From Chryseobacterium sp. CH25 (GTDB lineage: Bacteria > Bacteroidota > Bacteroidia > Flavobacteriales > Weeksellaceae), in contig NZ_NRQT01000004.1 in NCBI RefSeq assembly GCF_004119455.1, positions 248,001 through 312,000 of the forward strand: a DNA stretch of 64,000 nt, written 5' to 3'. Shown here piece by piece: positions 44,609-54,460 of the stretch (positions are counted from its first letter, which is position 1; every line of letters begins with the position of its first letter). The notes beneath the pieces were generated by a model. It was not told where the DNA came from. It did no database searches and worked only from the letters and a program-made list of their open reading frames with translations. Position numbers and translations under genes: made by a program.

Positions 44609-45457
44609 TTAATCCGTTTCTGCCTTTTCCTTTCTCAACAGCTTTCCTGCCGGGTCGAAGTAATAATTAACATGATCTTTCTGAAAAAACAGCTCCTGAC
44701 CATAAAGATAAGCGTCATTATATTCTAAGGGGATAATGGTTTTCATCTGAAAATCTGATAACCCAAATAAACCATTTTTCCGGATAATAATGGTAGTATC
44801 CGTGATTGATATCAGCTCAATATCAATTAGTTCAATGATATATTTCCCACTTTTATCAACTACTCCATACTGATCTCCGATTCTGACAATAGAATAAAAC
44901 TGGTTTTTATCATTCATAAAATGGAACCCATGAATTTCATCATATAGAAACGGGACAAGTATCTTATTCTGAATATCTATAATTCCTTTTTTACCATTCT
45001 TTTTCGCAGAAATAAGTGTGCTGTACATCGGATCCAGCTCTTCATATTCTATGGGAATCAATAGTTCATTGTTGTCATTCACAATCCCGTTGAGGTCATT
45101 TTTCGTAACCTTTATAAAGCCACCGGATATGCCTATTGAGCTGTAAGTATTATCCAAGCCTATAATCCATTCGCCTTTGCTGTTCAGGATGCCATACTTT
45201 TCCGTATCTGGAATATGTTCTTCCTTTCTTCTTCCGGTCTCATCATATTCATGATCAGCTTTTGAAACCAGGTAATAGCCATCTGTATTGTATGTGGCTG
45301 AGCAAAACTGAGGCGGAATAACATTGGTTCCATCCGAAAGATAATAGCCGATATATCCATTGGCATTTTTCAGGGGATACAGTTCATTGTATTTTTGAGC
45401 ATCGAACAAAAGATAGGGAACCGATACAAGTATAGAAACTATTATTTTTTTCATCAT
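44609..45457 (-). CDS. WG-repeat-like exported protein
   Basis: 282 residues with a signal peptide and several WG/WG-like repeats: YGILNSKGEWIIG, LNGIVNDNNELLIP, KGIIDIQNKILVPFLYDEI, YGVVDKSGKYII, FGLSDFQMKTIIPLEY. Each is about 35-45 residues and follows the KxGxID..GxxVIPxxYD pattern of the WG beta-repeat family. Such proteins are usually surface or periplasmic binding proteins of unknown partner. First gene of a minus-strand group of exported proteins. Confidence 0.8.
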   Translation of the reverse strand: MMKKIIVSILVSVPYLLFDAQKYNELYPLKNANGYIGYYLSDGTNVIPPQFCSATYNTDGYYLVSKADHEYDETGRRKEEHIPDTEKYGILNSKGEWIIGLDNTYSSIGISGGFIKVTKNDLNGIVNDNNELLIPIEYEELDPMYSTLISAKKNGKKGIIDIQNKILVPFLYDEIHGFHFMNDKNQFYSIVRIGDQYGVVDKSGKYIIELIDIELISITDTTIIIRKNGLFGLSDFQMKTIIPLEYNDAYLYGQELFFQKDHVNYYFDPAGKLLRKEKAETD

Positions 45458-45538
45458 GGTTTTACTGCTTCTTAAAAGTACATATTATTGGGAGATTCTA
45501 TTCATCCTATTTTTTGTATTTTTAAAATAAGATTAATA

Positions 45539-46797
45539 ATGATGAAAATATTCCCTTTGATAATGCTGTTTCTGCTGGTCTGCTCGTGTTCCCCAAGAAT
45601 GGTCCGGTTGGCCACTCCGGAAGATAAAGCCGATTTTGGAATTTCAAATCCATCCAAAGCACTGTTTTTTGTAGAAAATGAAAAAGTTACGGCTCCAGAA
45701 AATCGTATCAGTAATCATAAAGAAGTGGCAGATGGTCTCTACAGACAGTTTGGGGGAGCTACAGAAAGTGTAATGGTAGCCAGAACCAATGCTCAGACTT
45801 TTAAGTTTTCTAATGGAAGAACAACATGGTTTGTCAATGTTCAGAACTTCCCGAAACGTACAGCCATGATTTTGTTTGATGGTGAAAATGAACCCATCAT
45901 TAAATACAACACCAAAAATTACGAACGGCTGGTAAAAAAATACCTATCCGAAGACCTGGAAAAAAGACAGCAGGCAGGAAAAGAAAATAAGGCTGTAGAA
46001 AAAGAAGCCACAAAGGTCTGGAATTCCATAGACGCTGTTTCTTTTACCCCGGATCAGAAATATGCGGATCGGATTATTTATCACAGCAATACAACCTACT
46101 ATCCGCTAATCTCTTTTGAAGATGGAGGGAATTGTAACGGACGCTTCCAGAACATCATTTATTTGGATGCAAAGCAGAAAAATATAAGTTATACTTTCAA
46201 TGTTACCTATATCAATGGAAGGATGTTGGAATATGCTTATTCGCGTGAGGGACTGGAAAGCGTACAGAAGTACTATCTCAATACATTAGGATTACTGGAT
46301 TCTATTGTGAACTCTCAGAATGGTAAAAGAGAAATGAAGCTTAATTTTAAATACCTGCCGGATCAGTTTATTATCCATTCCAGTTTGGGTTTCAGAGAAG
46401 AATTTCATTTAATGATAAGGGACAGGTAGAAATGAAATACGATTTCAATAAAAAGGATAAGCTTACAAAAGAAACCTATTACAAGTATGATAAGTTCGGA
46501 AGGGTAGTGGAGGAAGAATGTATTTATGATGGAGAAAATCCGGTCAGCAATACCTATGAATATGATTCTGATACAAGAAAAATGTACTCAAAGATGACTG
46601 TAAAAGGAAAGGCAGGAAAAATATTGTCAGAAAACAGGACTCAAATCATTAATGGGAAGCAGGTCTTTACTGTTATGACGGATGGAAAGCTACAAAACAG
46701 GTCCGTTTCAACTTTAAACAGTAGCTGTGAAGGAGATGTTGTTACATATGATGGCAGTGGAAAAGTTGTGTCTGTAAGTGTTCAGAAAAGACAATAA
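45539..46797 (+). pseudogene. Lipoprotein with YD-like repeats, frameshifted as read
   Basis: ATG 45539 gives MMKIFPLIMLFLLVCSCSPR, a lipobox (LLVCSC). The frame ends at 46429 with EEFHLMIRDR; one extra A (or T) in catttaatgat near 46409-46416 gives EEFHLNDKGQVEMKYDFNKK and joins the frame 46432-46797, 419 residues in all. The C-terminal part has YD-like repeats (YYKYDKFGRVVEEECIYDG, NTYEYDSDTRKM). This suggests a surface protein of the RHS/YD kind, without an obvious toxin end. It is divergent from the exported group to its left. Confidence 0.7.
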
Positions 46798-46852
46798 TAG
46801 AAGAGTCTTAATTTCATTTAATCCTTCGTTTTTCTTAATGGTCTATTTTCTT

Positions 46853-47871
46853 GACACAAAGAACTAATGATTCTAATGTTTTATTTTAGGAGGCTAAGAA
46901 TGGCGACGTTGTCGTTGAAGAAGCGTTATGATAGGTGTATGCTTAATAAGAATCAATGAAATTGATTCCACTCTTTGCTTCCTTGGAATATTATGGAATG
47001 AAGATAAAATCTTTGCGTTTATACAACCTCTAAATTTTTAGCCACGAATTCACGAATTTGTTTGAGCTTAATTTTCTTTAAACGTTTTACTGTTATTAAT
47101 GGTTTAATTTTTTGACGCAAAGAATTAATGATTCTAATGTTTTATTTTAGGAGGCTAAGGATGGCGACTTTGTCGCTGAAGAAGCTTTATGGCTACACGT
47201 ACGCTTAGTAAGAATCAATGAAATTGATTCCATTCTTTGCTTCCTTGGAATCTTACGGAATGAAGATAAAATCTTTGCGTTTATAAAATCTCGTAATTTT
47301 TTAGCCACGAATTCACGAATTTGTTTGAACTTAATTTTCCTTAAACGTTTTACTGTTATTAATGGTTTAATTTTTTGACGCAAAGAATTAATGATTCAAA
47401 TGTTTTATTTTAGGAGGCTAAGAATGGCGATGTTATCGCTGAAGAAGCTTTATGGCTACACGTACGCTTAGTAAGAATCAATGAAATTGATTCCACTCTT
47501 TGCTCCCTTTAAATCTTACGGAATGAAGATAAAACCTTTGTGTTTATAAAATCTCGTAATTTTTTAGTCACTAATGCACGAATTTGTTTGACCTTAATTT
47601 TCCTTAAACGTTTTACTGTTATTAATGGTTTAATTTTTTGACGCAAAGAATTAATGATTCAAATGTTTTATTTTAGGAGGCTAAGAATGGCGAATTTGTC
47701 GCTGAAGAAGCGTTATGGTATGTGTATGCTTAATAAGAATCAATGAAATTGATTCCACTCTTTGCTCCCTTGAAATCTTACGGAATGAAGATAAAATCTT
47801 TGCGTTTATAAAATCTCGTAATTTTTTAGCCACGAATTCACGAATTTTTTATTCATTCGTGCATTCGTGGC
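46853..47871. repeat. Four tandem copies (about 262 bp period) of a MITE-like element, with end hairpin
   Basis: Cores begin at gacgcaaag-type sites 46853, 47114, 47377 and 47640 and end at ctttgcgtt (for example 47011-47020 and 47798-47807); both ends form an inverted repeat. Each core includes the perfect hairpin GAATCAAT-gaa-ATTGATTC. About 93 bp between cores include gccacgaattcacgaat; at the right edge (47829-47871) this pairs with attcgtgcattcgtggc in a 16-of-17 stem. No protein is encoded; an open frame of 78 codons at 47147-47383 lies wholly in the repeats. Confidence 0.8.
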
Positions 47872-47896
47872 CAAAAAATATCTGTGGGTAAAGAAA

Positions 47897-49030
47897 CTAC
47901 TTTTCTTCCGCTTTTAATTTATTCACCAAAGGATTAGCATACATCGCCATGAAATATTCTTTGGAAACAGGATCAGTAGGATCAATACGCATTTCTAGTC
48001 TTCGGATAAACAGCTGTTTTTCCTGTTCTGTGTATTGAGAAGCATAGGTGTCTGTATTGTTGATCAGATCATACGCTATATATTTTGTAGGCCAAAGCTT
48101 GTAATTTTTAATGATAGAATCATCAATCAACTGTACAATAGCCTGTAGCTGCTTGTTTTTATTCTCAATGGTAGCGGCAATATGATCCAATTCTGTATCA
48201 ATAACATCACCGGCATGGATATGAATTCTTTTCTTTTGCCCTATAATTCCACTCAGTATCGTGGTAAAATCTTCATTTTTCCCTTTAATGTATTCCTCTT
48301 CCCTATGTTGTGCCAGCAGTTGAGGCATTTTTAAAGAATCTGTAGGATCATATTCATAGGAAATGGAAATAGGAACAATCTTTAATGTTTTAAAATACTC
48401 TATTAATGATTGATCTCCGGCTGCCATAGCCAACATTTTTAAAACGCCTTGCTGAGTGGCATCATTCCCGTCTTTAGCACGGCCTTCACGCTGGGCAATC
48501 CATACAGAGCGATTTTCTTCGTGTAAGAGCATATCAATATACTCAGACATGGTCTGCGAACTTTTAAGCTGATCACGAATTGACAATCCTCTCTGAACTA
48601 AAAAGTTTCGGTTCAGTTTGGCCAGTACATTCAAAAAGTTTCTTTTCACAAGATTGTCACCAATAGCTGAAGCGGTCATAATGTGGCCACTTTCCAGAAG
48701 AACAAGGTTAAGAAGGGAAGTATCCAGTACAATATCTCTGTGATTCGAAATATAAAGGTAAGACGTATTTTTATCAAGCTTATCGAAACCTGAAGTCGTT
48801 AATCCTTCAGAACTCTTGGCAAGAATCTGGCGAACGGCATAGGCTACAAACTGGTGCTGAAAATCGCTGATGGAATGAATGTTTTTAAACTGCTCCAGCC
48901 AAACCTGCTCATCCACACCGGGAAAAGTAAAGGTCATCAGTGCTTTCATCATCGGATCACGGGCTACACTCTGCAATTTTTCATTCACTTCATGATCATG
49001 AAAATACCGGATTTCATCAAACTTCGACAT
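47897..49030 (-). CDS. Glycerol-3-phosphate acyltransferase-like protein (PlsC fold)
   Basis: 377 residues with the acyltransferase signature block I, ISNHRDIVLDTSLL (H-x4-D), and block III, AQREGRAKDGND (E-G-R). The N-terminal 80 residues are extra to the basic PlsC fold. It should transfer an acyl group from acyl-CoA or acyl-ACP to a glycerophosphate or similar substrate. Membrane contacts are not obvious, so it may act at the inner face of the inner membrane. Lone gene next to a repeat array. Confidence 0.82.
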   Translation of the reverse strand: MSKFDEIRYFHDHEVNEKLQSVARDPMMKALMTFTFPGVDEQVWLEQFKNIHSISDFQHQFVAYAVRQILAKSSEGLTTSGFDKLDKNTSYLYISNHRDIVLDTSLLNLVLLESGHIMTASAIGDNLVKRNFLNVLAKLNRNFLVQRGLSIRDQLKSSQTMSEYIDMLLHEENRSVWIAQREGRAKDGNDATQQGVLKMLAMAAGDQSLIEYFKTLKIVPISISYEYDPTDSLKMPQLLAQHREEEYIKGKNEDFTTILSGIIGQKKRIHIHAGDVIDTELDHIAATIENKNKQLQAIVQLIDDSIIKNYKLWPTKYIAYDLINNTDTYASQYTEQEKQLFIRRLEMRIDPTDPVSKEYFMAMYANPLVNKLKAEEK

Positions 49031-49289
49031 GTTATGGTAAAAATTAAAACTTTTTGCAAAAGAACGAAAATTTATCTGGGGATGGAGTATAAAGGTTGTT
49101 AAAGTATTATGAAGGGCGTAGAACTTAGAGAAATCATCTGGTGAACTTGGGTAAATTTTTTAAACCATTAAGGATTATGAAGGGTTTAAGGGAAGTTAAG
49201 ATGGAAATCAAAGATTTTCTTTAAGTCGAAGCTATTCTTAACATTCTTATCCTCTTAATGATTCAAAAACATCCCAATATGTGAGTTTG

Positions 49290-49354
49290 GATTCCTACGG
49301 AATGACAAATAGAGCGCTTTATCTATCCGTACACTTTGTCATTCCGTAGGAATC
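49290..49354. repeat. Perfect 20-bp inverted repeat
   Basis: GATTCCTACGGAATGACAAA at 49290-49309 is repeated as its exact inverse at 49335-49354 with a 25-base loop. The motif cattccgtaggaatc is of a type scattered in Chryseobacterium genomes. The gap 49031-49391 holds only this. Confidence 0.8.
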
Positions 49355-49391
49355 TCAATATATTATATTCACATTATTTTAAACCTTGATT

Positions 49392-50861
49392 TTATGAGCT
49401 TACAGGTAAATTTATTCCCAGTTTAAAAATTTTATGATATGCAGTAATCTGATTTTCTTTATTATCAAATTGCTTTTTTATATTCTCTATTTTGAAGCTA
49501 TTGAGTAATGATTGTGGTATATTGGAATTGTTTTCATTCGGTTGATAGAGGTGTGGGTAAATAATCAGACAATCCAATATTTTATTTTCGTCCCAACTTT
49601 CATTTTTACTCTTTACTTCGTGTATTACTTTCTTTAATCTGGAATACCCTGAAACCTGACGAATATCTTTATGAATATGACTTTTGGTGTATTTCAATTT
49701 ATACTTAGTATCAATTACCATTTCATAACCAGGTTTACTAATCAAGAAATCAAGATGATTTCCGTAGGTGCTAAACTGATAATGAATGTGCTTTTCATCT
49801 TCAGGGTTAGCCTTCACTAATTGACAATAAAAATAAAGTTCAAATAATCTAGGCATATCAATCCAGAAAGGTGGAGTTTCTACTTTTTCCTGATTTGTTT
49901 TGGTGATATTATTAGAGAAACGCTTCAGTATAAGCTGACCAATCCTGATTGCTTCTCCGTATTCATTGAAAAAGGGATTTTTCTTTATGTTTTTTAATTG
50001 ATGTTCATTAATCCCAGTACCAATATGTTCAAAAGCTGGCCTGCAATAATTGAATATATTTTTAACAGATGTCAGATTTGAAGAAAATAATAATGGATTA
50101 TTTCCAATATAACTGATGACAAATTCCAGTACTTTCTTTAAAAAACGGTTTTCAAGGTGGTCTTCTCCAAACATCTGAAACTCACAAAAAGTAGATATTA
50201 ATCTGTTTTTAAAAACATTTTTTTTGATATGTTGTTCAATTAGTACTTTACCTTTTACTTTACTATTCAGGTTTTCCTGAGTTTTGTAGTATGATTTCTT
50301 TAGTCCTTTTCTTACAATTGTTTTTAAATGCTGTAAAAACTGTATGATAAGAAATGGAGTTAGGCGGTCATTCTTCTGATCAATGGAAATAGGTTTAGCC
50401 TTCCAGTCGATCTGGATCATATCTTTTGAATATCGGGCTGTTTGTGGTAAAGCCATAATATCCAGAAGGATTTTAAGATAATTGATCTCTTTGGTTTCTA
50501 CCTTTTCCTTACTCCCAAATGTTTCTGGAACTTTAGTGATGTTTTCATCCTCATTAAGACAGTTTTGGAAATACTGAGACAACCCTGCGTTAAGCTTAGG
50601 CTCTACATAGATAGTTCTGCCGGTGTTACCTAGCCAGTCTAGGCCTACAAAGTAATCTGCCTTAATTTCACAATGATTTTCTTCTTTTACTACTGAAAAA
50701 GAAAAAGACTGATGGTTGAATTTTTTGCTCTCCAACGTGTTAAATAAGGCAAAAGAGTCATCATCAAGGTGCAGCAGTTCATTTTGTACATTGGTAAAAG
50801 ATTCTCCTGCTGCTACCCGTTTGATCAGAAAGCTTTTATGCTCTGAAAGTAAAATTCCCAT
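49392..50861 (-). CDS. mcrC: McrC-like nuclease subunit of a McrBC restriction system
   Basis: 489 residues with the McrC layout: an N-terminal DUF2357-like part and a C-terminal PD-(D/E)xK nuclease region where MVIDTKYKLKYTKSHIHKDI carries the catalytic D-x-K. Its start overlaps the last base of mcrB (TAATG), so the two are coupled. With McrB it should form a nuclease that cuts DNA containing modified cytosine (5-methyl or hydroxymethyl), protecting against phage or foreign DNA. Confidence 0.82.
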   Translation of the reverse strand: MGILLSEHKSFLIKRVAAGESFTNVQNELLHLDDDSFALFNTLESKKFNHQSFSFSVVKEENHCEIKADYFVGLDWLGNTGRTIYVEPKLNAGLSQYFQNCLNEDENITKVPETFGSKEKVETKEINYLKILLDIMALPQTARYSKDMIQIDWKAKPISIDQKNDRLTPFLIIQFLQHLKTIVRKGLKKSYYKTQENLNSKVKGKVLIEQHIKKNVFKNRLISTFCEFQMFGEDHLENRFLKKVLEFVISYIGNNPLLFSSNLTSVKNIFNYCRPAFEHIGTGINEHQLKNIKKNPFFNEYGEAIRIGQLILKRFSNNITKTNQEKVETPPFWIDMPRLFELYFYCQLVKANPEDEKHIHYQFSTYGNHLDFLISKPGYEMVIDTKYKLKYTKSHIHKDIRQVSGYSRLKKVIHEVKSKNESWDENKILDCLIIYPHLYQPNENNSNIPQSLLNSFKIENIKKQFDNKENQITAYHKIFKLGINLPVSS

Positions 50862-52747
50862 TAATTATTCATTTTCAGGGTATTGATATATTCTTTAATA
50901 TCTTTACCGTCATAATTTCCAATAAGAACTCCGTCCTTCACATATTCCAGAAGAATAGGGACTACCTCATAATTCATTTTCATTCTGAAGATTTCATCCC
51001 GGTTCTGGTGATTAACAGGATCTTGTTTTGGTGCAATGAAATAGCTATGTCCTAACTGAACATCTTTTGCTTCAAATTCACCACTTATATTTCCATTTTT
51101 AAATAACTGAGAGACTTTTTCAAAGCCTTCGGAATTAAAATGAATATTACTATCATGCTCCAGAGATTCAGGCAGTACATCTATAAAAGCAAAACGTCTT
51201 CGTATTGCATAATCAATATGGCCTACACTACGGTCTGCTGTATTCATGGTGCCAATGATGTAAAGGTTGGGAGGGAGGATGAGATCTCTGTTACCTTCTA
51301 CTTCATACACGCTTTCCACAGCTTTTCCTCTGTATTCAAGGGCATAAATTAATTCTCCCAGTACAGATGACAGATTAGCACGGTTAATTTCATCAATAAC
51401 CAACACGTAATTCTCCGGTTGAGATAATGTCTGATTAGGAGTATGAGCAGGTTTATCCTGTAAAAAGCTTTTGAATTTTTCAACTAACGGGAAATAATAG
51501 GCAGTTCTGTGATAAACAGTTTTTGCCAGATCATCATATTTTTTTGTTTCTTCTTTTTTGGTGATGTTATACTTGTATAGTTTTTTTATTTCACTGAACT
51601 TTAAACGGTCTCCTGTCCATCCTTCACTGGAAATATGAAAAGAATTCTCCCCAATATGGGTCAGAAACAGCTTATTGGTAAGTCTTATTTTATGATCGTT
51701 AGCTATTAGCTCTTCTTCTATGGAAGTTTTGAAATCTTCAAATACTTCATCAAGCCATGCTGCATGTGAAGAACCATTGCTATGTTGAGTGTATTCACCT
51801 GCTTTTTTTATAAAATTACCCAGCACTTTATTTTCAGCTTCGTAGATGATTCCGTTTCCTTCTTCATCCGGCTTGGCTACTATTCCTCTTACAAAATCTT
51901 CATAAGTATAACTAGGGTGGAACTGAATCAGTTTAAACTGTGGGTGATTTTTTAGTTCCTGGGTGGTACGTAATCCCAATAACTGAACAGCCAGTTCTTT
52001 TGCCTGTCTTGTTTTACCTGTTCCCGGAGGCCCTTGCAGGATAATTTGCTTTTTGTATTCTAAAATCTGAATTTGATGATCCAGTTTATTTTCACTCATA
52101 TCATTTTGTTCTGTAGAAGATGAAGTATTTTGTTCCTGAAAATAATCGTAAACCTGCCATGGTAGGGTTACAATTTCATAAGCATCCTGATTAAGCTTTT
52201 CTTTAAAGATCCGAAGAATATTGTAGCTGTCGTGAAACCAGTCATAGGTAAGTTCCAATTCGAAATCTTCAACATGAGTATTCAGCAGATAAACTAATTG
52301 GCCTAATTTATCCTGATTTACAACGGTACATAGCAGATGAGGTTGTAAACTTGCGATAAGCCTGTTGGTAGCGGCTTTTTTATTATTGTCTGTACATTTT
52401 CGGAGTAATTCTTTAATTTGATGGTACGTATCAAATAAAGGTTGTTCCTGGTTTAAAGCAATTTTCTGTAAGAGTACAGAAAGTTCCGGCCAGTTTTGCT
52501 TAATGAGGTCTCTTTCTGTATTGGTAAAATATCCTTGTTTCAGAGAAGAAACACATTGATCTGCAGAACGCATAAAAAACTCATAAAAGAGTTCTTTATC
52601 CCAATCTTCCCAATTTTTTCCTGTACTAGCTTCTTGAATAAACTGTGGTACGTAGTGGATGTAATTCTTTTGCCATTCATCCCAAATTTCTAGCTTGTCA
52701 ATTAATTCTGTAAACGTCATATTGGTTTTTAGTTTTCTTACAGCCAT
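50861..52747 (-). CDS. mcrB: McrB-like AAA+ GTPase/ATPase of a McrBC restriction system
   Basis: 628 residues. The AAA+ motor has Walker A GPPGTGKTRQAKE (about residues 237-249), Walker B VLVIDEINRANLSSVLGE, and the sensor segment IGTMNTADRSVGHIDYAIRRRF. The N-terminal 200 residues are helical and should be the DNA-recognition part, not the EcoKMcrB type. It probably uses GTP as in McrB (MNTADRS is the family's signature). Followed by mcrC on the same strand. Confidence 0.87.
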   Translation of the reverse strand: MAVRKLKTNMTFTELIDKLEIWDEWQKNYIHYVPQFIQEASTGKNWEDWDKELFYEFFMRSADQCVSSLKQGYFTNTERDLIKQNWPELSVLLQKIALNQEQPLFDTYHQIKELLRKCTDNNKKAATNRLIASLQPHLLCTVVNQDKLGQLVYLLNTHVEDFELELTYDWFHDSYNILRIFKEKLNQDAYEIVTLPWQVYDYFQEQNTSSSTEQNDMSENKLDHQIQILEYKKQIILQGPPGTGKTRQAKELAVQLLGLRTTQELKNHPQFKLIQFHPSYTYEDFVRGIVAKPDEEGNGIIYEAENKVLGNFIKKAGEYTQHSNGSSHAAWLDEVFEDFKTSIEEELIANDHKIRLTNKLFLTHIGENSFHISSEGWTGDRLKFSEIKKLYKYNITKKEETKKYDDLAKTVYHRTAYYFPLVEKFKSFLQDKPAHTPNQTLSQPENYVLVIDEINRANLSSVLGELIYALEYRGKAVESVYEVEGNRDLILPPNLYIIGTMNTADRSVGHIDYAIRRRFAFIDVLPESLEHDSNIHFNSEGFEKVSQLFKNGNISGEFEAKDVQLGHSYFIAPKQDPVNHQNRDEIFRMKMNYEVVPILLEYVKDGVLIGNYDGKDIKEYINTLKMNN

Positions 52748-53190
52748 ATTAGAAATGACCTGTTAGCAGGTAGCAGAGTATTTATTGGCCGTAATTTATT
52801 TTTAGTAAATGCTGATTATATTTTATACCATCATATAAAGAGATGAAGTGGTATTTGTTTTCATGGATTAGTTATTTTTAAAGTACAATAATAAGAAAAA
52901 TCTTTAATTCATTATTACGGGAAAACGTAAAATATGATGAAAAACAGCCATTAAAAGAGGCGTAGCCACTTCCAAAGTATCTCCAGGTATTTCAATATCC
53001 ATCTATAGGCACTTTGGAAGAGCCTTTAGCCCCTTGATGAAGTGCCGATACCCCCTTACCCAAGGGGGTATCGCGGGTTGCATAACTGGCTATCGGGACT
53101 TGTTAAAGGGCTGTAGACCGTTGTTTAACTGGCTATAGGCCCTTGTACAAATACTTAGAGGGACTTATGGATAGGCTAAAGGGGGAATTT
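52748..53190. other. Unusual non-coding region with a strong GC hairpin and repeated short motifs
   Basis: Upstream of mcrB. GATACCCCCTT at 53047-53057 and AAGGGGGTATC at 53062-53072 form a perfect 11-pair stem with loop ACCC, and GGCACTT pairs with AAGTGCC around it. The motif ctatNgg(c/g)(a/c)ctt recurs at about 53004, 53090 and 53135. No T tail or gene is found. It looks like a regulatory or recombination sequence. Confidence 0.45.
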
Positions 53191-53194
53191 CATG

Positions 53195-53219
53195 AAAAAA
53201 GCACGCGAAAACGTGCTTT
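53195..53219 (-). terminator. Terminator of the 168-residue gene
   Basis: AAAGCACG and CGTGCTTT form an eight-pair stem with TTTTTT on the minus strand after it. Confidence 0.75.
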
Positions 53220-53242
53220 GTAATATAAATGTTATTTCAGTA

Positions 53243-53749
53243 TTATGCTTGATGATTATCATTATTAGAGGCTGGTGGAGGAGGGGATTGAGGTTGTTGC
53301 GGAATTATAAAAAACTGTTTCATATCCTCATAAACAACATTGGTACCCGGAACATTCTCTTCAGACAGGAATCTGATATTTCTGTAAAAACTGATCGCAT
53401 TGTGGTAGTTGTCATGATCTAATAATACTTTGGTATCAGACAGTTGCTCTGTGATGGAATCTAATAGTTGTAACCGTTGTTCTACCTGCTCTCTGGCGAT
53501 ATAATCCCTGTCGAATTCTGCTTTGTCCAGAAAGCCCGGAACATGCTGTGCGTATTGTTCCATATAGCTTTTGGCTTTATTTACAAAAAGCTTGTTCTGC
53601 TCTGCAATTCTCCCGTACTGTTGTCTCTGGTCCGGAGTAAGGTTAATGGTTTTTCCTACAAGGACAGTCTGGATGTCCTGAATAGCTTTGTCAATAGTTT
53701 CTAAATCACTTTTAGAGAAACTTAAACTGATTAAATTGTCTAGTGCCAT
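53243..53749 (-). CDS. Unknown helical protein
   Basis: 168 residues from ATG 53749 (MALDNLISLSFSK); an in-frame ATG at 53782 adds a lysine-rich stretch. The sequence is helical and charged (LDSITEQLSDTKVLLDHDNYHNA), with a glutamine- and proline-rich end (QQPQSPPPPAS). No signal peptide or membrane segment and no known family. It lies between the McrBC genes and the HTH gene of the type I system. Confidence 0.6.
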   Translation of the reverse strand: MALDNLISLSFSKSDLETIDKAIQDIQTVLVGKTINLTPDQRQQYGRIAEQNKLFVNKAKSYMEQYAQHVPGFLDKAEFDRDYIAREQVEQRLQLLDSITEQLSDTKVLLDHDNYHNAISFYRNIRFLSEENVPGTNVVYEDMKQFFIIPQQPQSPPPPASNNDNHQA

Positions 53750-54037
53750 AAAATGTGTTTTTTTTTTGGTTGATATTTCCAAATATAATGAGTATTAGAT
53801 TTGAAAAATGAGAACATTATCACTTTTTTAGGGAGCATTAAGCAGATTGTGAAAATTGGATGATGGGGTTTTTATTTTCTGTATTTCCAGTGAAAAAAAG
53901 ATTACATAAAAAGGAAAATGAAGAAGATAGCGCTAAGACAGGCAGCAAAAGGAATATAAATCTTAATTATGCTGCTTTTTAGAGATCACTTTTATAAATA
54001 TTTTTCTATATTTAAACCTCATAAATGTTGATTTATC

Positions 54038-54448
54038 ATGGAACATAAAATACATCAGGGACGGAATGTAAAACGATTCAGGGAAATGCTGGGTATCAAG
54101 CAGGAAGCATTGGCTCTTGACCTTGGGGACGATTGGAACCAGAAGAAAGTTTCTCTGCTGGAACAGAAAGAAATTATTGAAGACCCTTTACTGAAAAGAA
54201 TTTCTGAAGTATTGAAAATTCCGGTGGAAGCGTTTCAGAATTTTGATGAGGAGCAGGCGGTGAATATTATTTCTAATACGTTTGATAACGGATCCTTCTT
54301 AAATACAGGTCATACTCCTACTTTTAACGTAAATACTATTGAAGAAATAAAGAAATTACATGAAGAAAAAATGGAACTTTACGAAAGGATGCTGAAGGAG
54401 AAGGATGAGATGATGGTGAGGCTAGAGAAACTAATTGAAAAAAACTAA
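54038..54448 (+). CDS. Small HTH regulator next to the type I restriction genes
   Basis: 136 residues. An XRE-like HTH (VKRFREMLGIKQEALALDLG and WNQKKVSLLEQKE) is followed by a linker and a coiled-coil end (EEKMELYERMLKEKDEMMVRLEKLI). It is convergent to hsdS with a shared terminator, not in its operon. It could control the restriction genes or be unrelated; HTH proteins of this layout are common in Chryseobacterium. Confidence 0.75.
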   Translation: MEHKIHQGRNVKRFREMLGIKQEALALDLGDDWNQKKVSLLEQKEIIEDPLLKRISEVLKIPVEAFQNFDEEQAVNIISNTFDNGSFLNTGHTPTFNVNTIEEIKKLHEEKMELYERMLKEKDEMMVRLEKLIEKN

Positions 54449-54460
54449 TGTTTTTAAAAT

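Noticed and set aside
47147..47383. Minus-strand frame of 78 codons
   Set aside because: It lies entirely in the tandem element array and has repeat-derived composition.
46853..47871. CRISPR array
   Set aside because: The period is about 262 bp with near-identical units and inverted ends. Spacers and cas genes are absent.
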